59,894 bases of DNA, from positions 1 through 59,894 of the forward strand of contig CAVSND010000002.1 in the NCBI GenBank assembly GCA_963729215.1. The letters are read 5' to 3'. The stretch is from CAVQJU01 sp963729215. GTDB lineage: Bacteria > Acidobacteriota > Vicinamibacteria > Vicinamibacterales > CAVVIG01. The position numbers were made by a program, and so were the translations under genes. Within the stretch, counting starts at the first letter, position 1. Every line of letters begins with the position of its first letter. Below, piece by piece: positions 53,977-59,894 of the stretch. Below the pieces are notes generated by a model. It was not told the DNA's origin and did no database searches. It saw only the letters and a list, made by a program, of their open reading frames with translations.

Positions 53977-55157
53977 AGCTCTCGATCCGGGACCTGGAGC
54001 TCGAGAACCGCCGCGTCTTCATCAGGGTCGATTTCAACGTCCCCTTGAAGGACGGAGTGATCGGCGACGATACGCGCATCCGTGCGTCGCTGCCGACGAT
54101 CGCGTACGCGCGCGATCACGGCGCGACCGTGATCCTCGCCAGCCACCTGGGACGGCCCAAGGGCAAGCCGTCGCCGCAATTCAGCCTTCGGCCCGTTGCG
54201 GCGCACCTGTCGGAACTCATCGGCAGGCCCGTGACGTTCGCCGACGATTGCATCGGCGACGCTGCTACAAAGGCGGCCAGACAGGCGGGCCGCGGCGACG
54301 TGGTGCTCCTTGAAAACCTGCGTTTCCATCCGGAGGAAGAAAAGAACGATCCGAAGTTCGCTTCGGCCCTGGCATCCCTCGCCGATCTCTACGTGGACGA
54401 CGCGTTCGGCGCCGCGCATCGGGCGCATGCGTCGGTCGATGCGATCACCCGCTGCCTGGCCCGGCCGGCAGCCGGCCTGCTCATGGAGCAGGAGCTGCGC
54501 TATCTGGGACATGTGCTCGAAGCGCCCGAACGGCCGTTCGTGGCCATCCTCGGCGGCGCGAAGGTTTCGGACAAGATCGAAGTGATCCAGAACATGCTGG
54601 GCAAGGTCGACCGCCTGCTCATTGGCGGCGCGATGGCGTACACGTTTTTCAAGTCACGCGGGCTTCCGATCGGCAAGTCGCTCGTGGAAGACGAAAAACT
54701 GGACGCCGCGCGCGCGATCGAAGCCGACGCCGGGCGGCGCCGGATCCAGCTCGCCCTGCCCATCGACCACGTCGTCGTCGATCGCCTCGAAGCCGGTGCG
54801 GCGAGCGAGGTATTGAAGGTCGACGACCCGGCGATTGGCCAGCGGCTGGGAGTGGACATCGGGCCCGCGACCATCGATTTGTATGCCGGCTTGATCGGCG
54901 ACGCGAAGACGGTGGTCTGGAACGGGCCGATGGGTGTGTTCGAGATCGACGCGTTCGCGAAGGGCACCAACGCCGTCGCGCAGGCCGTGGCGTCCGTGCG
55001 CGGGACAACCATCGTCGGCGGCGGCGATTCGATCGCCGCGGTGAAGAAGGCGGGCATGACCGATCGCATCACGCACATCTCCACGGGCGGCGGCGCGTCG
55101 CTCGAGTTTCTCGGCGGGCGGGTGCTGCCAGGTGTTGCTGCGCTGCAAGACGCGTAG
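53973..55157 (+). CDS. pgk: Phosphoglycerate kinase
   Basis: 394 residues from GTG 53973. Marks are VFIRVDFNVPLKDGVIGDDT, TVILASHLGRPKGKPSPQFS (substrate His-Leu-Gly-Arg-Pro), GDVVLLENLRFHPEEEKNDP, YVDDAFGAAHRAHASVDA, LGGAKVSDKIEVIQNMLGKV and the nucleotide site VWNGPMGVFEIDAFAKGTNA with TTIVGGGDSIAAVKKAGMTD and STGGGASLEFLGGRVLPGV. It makes 3-phosphoglycerate and ATP. The stop TAG is the TAG of the GTAGCGTCC element that follows. The protein is intact. Confidence 0.97.
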   Translation: MKLSIRDLELENRRVFIRVDFNVPLKDGVIGDDTRIRASLPTIAYARDHGATVILASHLGRPKGKPSPQFSLRPVAAHLSELIGRPVTFADDCIGDAATKAARQAGRGDVVLLENLRFHPEEEKNDPKFASALASLADLYVDDAFGAAHRAHASVDAITRCLARPAAGLLMEQELRYLGHVLEAPERPFVAILGGAKVSDKIEVIQNMLGKVDRLLIGGAMAYTFFKSRGLPIGKSLVEDEKLDAARAIEADAGRRRIQLALPIDHVVVDRLEAGAASEVLKVDDPAIGQRLGVDIGPATIDLYAGLIGDAKTVVWNGPMGVFEIDAFAKGTNAVAQAVASVRGTTIVGGGDSIAAVKKAGMTDRITHISTGGGASLEFLGGRVLPGVAALQDA

Positions 55158-55177
55158 CGTCCGGCTTCAGCCGGACG
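55154..55177. repeat. REP-like palindromic element D (single hairpin)
   Basis: GTAGCGTCCGGCTTCAGCCG plus GACG: the stem CGTCCGGCT/AGCCGGACG with a TC loop. It occupies the pgk-tpiA space and contains the pgk stop codon. The tpiA start is 11 bp past its end. Confidence 0.88.
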
Positions 55178-55187
55178 GAATTTTCTT

Positions 55188-55956
55188 ATGAGAACACCCC
55201 TGATTGCCGGCAACTGGAAGATGTTCAAGACGGTCCACGAGGCTGTCGTCTTCGTGAAGGAGCTGCGCGGCACCCTCAAGGACGTCGCGGACGTGGAAAT
55301 CGTCGTCGGCCCGCCGTTCACGGCGCTGCACGCCGCCGCCGAGGCTGCGCGCAACAGCAACATCTTCGTCGCCGCGCAGGACATGCACTGGGAGCGCGAG
55401 GGCGCCTTCACCGGCGAAGTATCGGCCGCCATGATTACGGAGGCCGGCGCCGAATTCGTCATCATCGGACATTCGGAGCGCCGGCGCCTGTTCGGCGAGA
55501 CCGACGTGATCGTCAACCGCAAAGTCTCGGCGGCGATCGCCGCCAAGCTGACGCCCATCATGTGTGTGGGCGAAACGCTCGACGAGCGTGAGCGGAACGA
55601 GACGCTCGCAGTGCTCGACCGGCAGATCAAGGATGGCCTCGACACGGTGACCGGCGAGCAGATCGCCGAGCTCGTCATCGCGGTACGAGCCCGTCTGGGC
55701 GATCGGCACCGGGCGCAACGCCACGGCCGCGCAGGCCGAGGAGGCGCACGCGCACATCAGGACGCGCCTGAGGCAGTGGTTTGGCGCCGAGGCGGCCGAG
55801 CAATGCCGCGTGATCTACGGCGGCAGCGTCAAGCCGGACAACATCCGCCAACTAATCGCGGAACCCGACGTGGACGGGGCGCTGGTGGGCGGCGCCAGCC
55901 TGGACCTCAAGAGCTTTTCCGACATCGTGCTGGGCAGCCGGCCCGCTGCGGTATAA
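55188..55956 (+). CDS. tpiA: Triose-phosphate isomerase, one frameshift
   Basis: ATG 55188 opens MRTPLIAGNWKMFKTVHEAV with catalytic Asn/Lys in GNWKM. The catalytic His is in AEFVIIGHSERRRLFGETD and the substrate region is LTPIMCVGETLDERERNET. One extra G in GCGGTACGAG near 55683 breaks the frame. Without it the protein continues AYEPVWAIGTGRNATAAQAE (catalytic Glu and loop 6) and VIYGGSVKPDNIRQLIAEPD with DGALVGGASLDLKSFSDIV to a stop at 55956. Corrected length is 255 residues. The enzyme interconverts DHAP and GAP. The break is almost certainly a sequencing error, because the downstream codons are perfectly conserved. Confidence 0.93.
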
Positions 55957-56009
55957 TTCCAAGTTCGGCCGAAGCGCTGGCCCCCAGGCTTGCCCGGCCC
56001 GCAAAGAGC

Positions 56010-56426
56010 ATGATTCTTTACTACTCCCTCACGACGATTTACGTGCTGGTCTGCCTGATGCTGCTGCTGGTCATCCTGCTGCAGCAGGGCAAGGGCGGCG
56101 ACATGGCCAGCGCGTTCGGCGGCGGCTCGAGCCAGACGGCGTTCGGCGCCCGCGGCGGCGCCACGCTGATGACGAAGCTGACCACTATTTTTGCGGTGTT
56201 GTTCATGGTGCTGGCGCTGGCGCTGGCGATCATCGGTCAGCGCGGACCCGGGTCGCTCGTGAGCGGCACGGCGCCGCCACCGGCGACCAAGCCCGCGACG
56301 CCGGCCCCGGGCACACCGGCTCCGGCGGCTCCAGCGGGAACGACGACGCGCCACCGGCGGGAACGCCCGGCACCGGCAGCCGCGCCGGGGCCCGAGACAC
56401 CGGCAACGACGCCTCCGGCGAAGTAG
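56010..56426 (+). CDS. secG: Protein-export membrane protein SecG with long Pro/Ala tail
   Basis: 138 residues from ATG 56010. Helix one is SLTTIYVLVCLMLLLVILLQ, then QGKGGDMASAFGGGSSQTAF (the conserved G-x-G-G-x-x-S-A-F-G), GARGGATLMTKLTTIFAVLF and helix two AVLFMVLALALAIIG. The remaining ~55 residues are Pro/Ala/Thr-rich (ATKPATPAPGTPAPAAPAG). SecG assists SecYE translocation in the inner membrane. SecG after tpiA is a frequent linkage. The tail might contain an indel, but no other frame gives a clearly better end. Confidence 0.9.
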   Translation: MILYYSLTTIYVLVCLMLLLVILLQQGKGGDMASAFGGGSSQTAFGARGGATLMTKLTTIFAVLFMVLALALAIIGQRGPGSLVSGTAPPPATKPATPAPGTPAPAAPAGTTTRHRRERPAPAAAPGPETPATTPPAK

Positions 56427-56436
56427 GAAAGAGTAC

Positions 56437-56460
56437 GTAGCGTCCGGCTCAAGCCGGACG
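56437..56460. repeat. REP-like palindromic element E (single hairpin)
   Basis: GTAGCGTCCGGCTCAAGCCG plus GACG: the same stem as element D with a one-base change in the loop. It lies between secG and tRNA-Leu. Confidence 0.86.
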
Positions 56461-56470
56461 TCCCTCGTAA

Positions 56471-56557
56471 GCGGAAGTGGCGGAACTGGCAGACGCACCA
56501 GCTTGAGGGGCTGGCGGTAGTAATACCGTAGGGGTTCGAATCCCCTCTTCCGCACCA
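56471..56557 (+). tRNA. tRNA-Leu (GAG)
   Basis: Begins GCGGAAGTGGCGGAACTGGC. The anticodon loop CTTGAGG gives GAG. A long variable arm (GGCGGTAGTAATACCGT) is present as in class II tRNAs, with T arm GGGTTCGAATCCC, acceptor return CTTCCGC, discriminator A and an encoded CCA. Confidence 0.97.
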
Positions 56558-56568
56558 TCTTTTAGTTT

Positions 56569-56584
56569 CGCGGTCTGGGCCGCG
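56569..56584 (+). terminator. Possible terminator after tRNA-Leu
   Basis: CGCGG and CCGCG form a 5-bp stem with a six-base loop, preceded by TTTTAG and followed by CCTTCTTGTTC. It is weak but in the right place, about 12 bp after the tRNA. Confidence 0.3.
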
Positions 56585-56672
56585 CCTTCTTGTTCCCACC
56601 CGTCCAACCCGCGCATACTTGAGAAACCAAATCGCGCAGCGCCAACTGTGTGCGCTGTCCTGAGGGACCTTC

Positions 56673-57946
56673 ATGAACTCAAACCGAGCGAGCCTGGGCA
56701 TGCGAGTCACCGCCGCGGTCTGCGCCGCGCTCCTCATCCCGTCAAACGTCGTCTCCTCCGCATCGCCGCATCCACAGGCCGCGACGACAACGACGTCATC
56801 GGCGGCGAAAATTCCCAATGACCAGCTCGATTCGCTGGTGGCCCCGATCGCGCTCTATCCGGATCCGCTCCTGGCGCAGGTGCTTGCCGCCTCAACCTAC
56901 CCTCTCGAAATCATCCAGCTGCAACAGTGGCTGACCAAACACCCCGACTTGAAGGGCGAGGCCCTGGCCGCCGCCGTCGAGAAGGAAAATTGGGATCCGG
57001 CCGTTCAAGGGCTCGCCGCGCTGCCCGACGTCGTCAAACGCCTGGGCGACGACATCAAGTGGACGGCCGACCTCGGCAATGCCTTCCTCGCGCAGCAGAG
57101 CGACGTGATGGACGCCGTGCAGCGGATGCGAAAGAAGGCCTCCGACGCGGGGAACCTGAAGACCACCGAGCAGCAGAAGGTCACGACCCAGGTTGTCCAG
57201 ACCAAGGAAGTCATCGTCATCCAGCAGGCCAATCCGCAGGTGATCTACGTCCCGGCCTACAACCCCGTCGTCGTCTACGGCCCTCCGATTTATCCCTATC
57301 CGCCGATCTACTACCCGCCGCCGGGCTACTACGCTGCGGGTGTCGCGATCGGGTTCGGCGTGGGCATCGCGATGGGCGCGTTCTGGGGCGGCGGCTGGGG
57401 CTACGGCCCGCGATGGGGCTACGGCAGCGTCAACATCAACGTGAACAACCGGTATGTGAACCACTACAACCGCTACAACACCTCCAACCGGTACGGCGGC
57501 AGCTGGAATCACAATCCGGCGCATCGCGGCGGCGCGCCGTACGCGGATCGCAACACCGCGAACCGCTATGGCGGCACGGCGCGGGGCGATTCAGCGGCGA
57601 CGCGACAGGCGACGGCCCGGCAGAATCCGGGCGCGTCGGCGCGGACACAGCCTGCCACCGGCGCCAATCGGAGCGGAAGCGCCGGTGCGAATCGCGCCGG
57701 CGCGTCGCCCGGACGAGCAGTGCGGGCGCGAACCGCGGCACGGCGAGCGCGGGCGGCGGCGACCGCGTCGGCAATCGCAGCATCCCGAGCAGCCAGGGTT
57801 CCTCCAGCCGAAACGGCAACGCCTTCGGCGGCGCGTCGAGCAGCCGTCCGAGCAGCGGCGCCGCCCGCAGCAGCAGCCAGCGCGGGTCGTCCAGCGTGGG
57901 CGCGTCGCGCGCACGCTCCGGCGGCGGCGGCGGGCGACGGAGGTAA
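56673..57946 (+). CDS. DUF3300 domain protein, 3' frameshift
   Basis: Signal peptide-like start (MNSNRASLGMRVTAAVCAAL). The DUF3300 domain runs over about residues 50-230: QLDSLVAPIALYPDPLLAQV, LAASTYPLEIIQLQQWLTKH, WDPAVQGLAALPDVVKRLGD, DVMDAVQRMRKKASDAGNLK and QVIYVPAYNPVVVYGPPIYP. A Gly/Trp-rich segment (GGGWGYGPRWGYGSVNINVN) and a Ser/Gly/Asn-rich tail follow. An indel near 57700 moves the tail frame; corrected it reads GGASSSRPSSGAARSSSQRG and ends at 57946. Probably envelope-located; the function is unknown. The DUF2950 gene follows after six bases. Confidence 0.85.
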
Positions 57947-57952
57947 CTGGCC

Positions 57953-58976
57953 ATGACGAATCCACAGATGACCTCGACCTCAGCACGATCAATGGCGACG
58001 CGGCGCCTCGCCGTGACGGCGCTCGCCCTCGGCTTGTTTGGTGCGCCAGTGGTGTTTTCGCAGACGGCCCCGACGCCGAAACCGGCCGCGAAGCCGGCCA
58101 CCGCGGCCGTGCCGCCGCCCGGCGCCAGGGCATTCCCGACTGCGCAGGCGGCCGCAAGCGCGCTCATCCAGGCGGCGTCGACCTTCGACGAACCGGCGCT
58201 CGCCGCGATGTTCGGTCCGGACGGCAAGGATCTCGTGAGCACCGAGGACTCTGTTCGCGACAAGTCCTACGCCCTCGCGTTTGCCTCGCTCGCGCAGGAG
58301 GGGCACACGGTCGTCGTGAGCTCGACAAATCCCAGCCGGGCCACGCTGCAGGTCGGCCGGGAACGCTGGCCGCTGCCCGTGCCGCTCGTGAGGATTGCCG
58401 GGCAAGTGGTATTTCGACGCCAGGGCCGGACGCGACGAGATCCTGTTCCGCCGCGTCGGCGCCAATGAACTCGACGCGATCGAAGTGTGTCGCGGGTTCG
58501 TCGAGGCGCAGAAGGAGTACGCCCTCGACCTGCACGATGACTCACGCGTGCACCAGTACGCGCAGCGCATCATCAGCACGCCCGGCAAGCAGGACGGCCT
58601 GTACTGGAAGAACGCCGACGGCACCGACGGCGGCCCGATCAGCGAAGCGGTGGCCAAGGCGATCGAAGAAGGCTACGCCGTGGAAACGGCATCCGCGTAT
58701 CACGGCTACATCTTTCACGTCTTGAAGGGCCAGGGGCCCGCCGCGCCGCTGGGCGAGCTCGACTACGTGATCGGTGACGCCATGATTGGCGGGTTCGCGC
58801 TGATCGCGACGCCGGCGGAATACGGCGTCACCGGCGTGCAGACATTCATCGTCAATCACGACGGCATCGTGTATCAGAAGGATCTCGGGCCGGACTCGGT
58901 GTCCCTCGCCAAGCAGATCACCCGTTACAACCCGGACAAGACGTGGATCCGCACGAACGACGCGTGGACGAAGTAG
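57953..58976 (+). CDS. DUF2950 domain protein, one frameshift
   Basis: ATG 57953; the signal part is RRLAVTALALGLFGAPVVFS. DUF2950 shows FPTAQAAASALIQAASTFDE, MFGPDGKDLVSTEDSVRDK and LVRIAGQ. An indel in the GGG run near 58400 then leads to GKWYFDARAGRDEILFRRVG, ANELDAIEVCRGFVEAQKEY, KQDGLYWKNADGTDGGPISE, AYHGYIFHVLKGQGPAAPLG and TFIVNHDGIVYQKDLGPDS. Corrected length is about 340 residues. DUF3300 and DUF2950 genes commonly occur as a pair, as here. Likely periplasmic; the role is unknown. Confidence 0.87.
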
Positions 58977-59137
58977 AAAGCACACGCCTTCTTGCCCTGC
59001 TGTCGCCCGGCTGCTGTTGGCGTGCGGGTCGGCAAGTTCTCGCCTGATTCGCCGTCAGATTTCTCCCACACAAAACGTTGAAAACTCGGCTATGGTGTAG
59101 CTCAGCCATTCCGAGTCCAATCAGGATTTTGACGCCG

Positions 59138-59894
59138 ATGTTCAAACGTGTGTGTGCCGTGGTGCTTCTGATTTTCGCGTCGGCGTGTACGACAGCAACA
59201 CGACGCCAACCGCCCCGGGTGCCACGACTCCTTCTTCAGTCAGCGTCAACTGCCAAACCACGACGCTCACGACCGGGGGCGAGACGCAGTGCTCGTCGGT
59301 GGCCGTCCTGTCGAACGGCACAAGCCAGGACCAGACGTTGGCGTCGCAATGGAGCTCAAGTAACACCAGCGTTGCTTCAGTCAGTGCGACCAGTGTTGTC
59401 ACGGCTGTCTCCAGCGGGTCCACGACCATCGTCGCAATATTTCGGGGCTTCGGGCGCAGGCCGTCGTCGTCGCACCGCCGGCGACTTTCATCTTGACCGG
59501 CACGTTGACGGACGGCACCTCGCACGGCATCCTGCCGAACATCACGATCCAGATAGTGTCCGGAACGAATGCGGGCAAGTCGGCTGTCACCGACAGCAAC
59601 GGCAACTACGCGATGAGCGGGCTGTCGCCTGGCACGTTCACGTTGTCGGTGTCAGCGACCAGTTATCAGACGACGACGCAGCAGGTCACGCTATCAGCGA
59701 ACACTCGGGTTGATCTCGTTCTCCAGCGGGTCACGATTTCTTCTCTCACCGTCTCCTGCAACCATTCCACCCTCGCGTTCCGCTTCAGCACCACGCGATG
59801 TCCGGCGATGGCTCACTACTCGGACGGCAGCAGTGCGGTGCCGGCAAGCGGGGTGACGTGGCAATCGTCAAACACAGCCGCCGCGATAGTGGAT
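59138..59894 (+). CDS. Ig-like/carboxypeptidase-regulatory lipoprotein, frameshifted and cut by the window end
   Basis: ATG 59138 gives MFKRVCAVVLLIFASACTTA with a lipobox (FASAC). The frame then changes near 59180 to VSVNCQTTTLTTGGETQCSS and SSNTSVASVSATSVVTAVSS, an Ig-like BIG_2 domain. It changes again near 59450 to FILTGTLTDGTSHGILPNIT, KSAVTDSNGNYAMSGLSPGT and TLSVSATSYQTTTQQVTLSA (carboxypeptidase regulatory-like). A second Ig-like unit begins at the right edge. The architecture resembles the lipoprotein at 40190. The 3' end is outside the window. Confidence 0.65.

Noticed and set aside
55188..56426. TpiA-SecG fusion protein
   Set aside because: The apparent fusion arises because an extra G in tpiA shifts it into the secG frame. 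Correct tpiA ends at 55956 and secG has its own start at 56010.

Overview
The window is about 60 kb of GC-rich chromosomal DNA from a Gram-negative bacterium. It carries genes for heptose- and Kdo-containing LPS and lipid A, DUF6152 proteins paired with secreted proteins containing a G-K-P-D-(L/F)-S-G-V-W motif, PSP1, SxtJ/DUF5989, DUF3300/DUF2950 and Ig-like lipoproteins. That mix suggests Acidobacteriota, probably a Vicinamibacteria-type soil or sediment lineage. This is inferred from gene content only; there is no rRNA here. No phage, IS element or CRISPR array was seen.

Layout. 1-11.2 kb: surface-polysaccharide and secreted-protein region (methyltransferase, GT4-type transferase with four N-terminal repeats, an unknown protein, two GT2 transferases, a HAF/FG-GAP repeat region, an O-antigen ligase-type protein and a second FG-GAP protein). 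11.2-21.8 kb: nucleotide-sugar and modification genes (carbamoyltransferase-DUF5989-SxtJ, UDP-sugar dehydrogenase, GDP-mannose 4,6-dehydratase, methyltransferase, lhgO-like oxidase, rfbD, DAACS symporter, DegT aminotransferase). 21.8-27.5 kb: housekeeping genes (smpB, pdxA, PSP1, holB, thrA). 27.7-41.1 kb: mostly secreted or envelope proteins plus a sugar-catabolism-like trio (Gfo/Idh, TIM-barrel isomerase, MFS). 41.4-41.6 kb: tRNA-Asp and tRNA-Val. 41.6-46.5 kb: inner-core heptose operon (waaF, gmhB, rfaE1, rfaE2, waaC and an ICMT-like methyltransferase). nadE and a second DUF6152 pair follow on the other strand. 49.5-52.8 kb: waaA-lpxK-lpxL. 53-56.4 kb: gapA-pgk-tpiA-secG, then tRNA-Leu, DUF3300, DUF2950 and a truncated Ig-like lipoprotein.

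How the genes fit together. The left part makes and exports a modified, carbamoylated surface glycan. The right part makes the LPS inner core and lipid A. Central carbon metabolism and NAD synthesis sit beside the latter.

Two cross-cutting observations. First, about twenty genes are broken by single-base indels, often in short G, C or T runs, including housekeeping genes such as tpiA and gmhB. This looks like uncorrected sequencing error, not gene decay. Second, several unrelated short-repeat families sit exactly at gene 3' ends and often supply the stop codon or the C-terminal tail. They are a palindromic GTAGCGTCCG element, a 7-bp GAGCCAC array, ACGTAAAACG words, an 8-bp GATGACCA array and a 9-bp AGAGATCGC array. 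One GAGCCAC array lies in frame inside waaF. This repeat landscape is the most unusual thing in the window.
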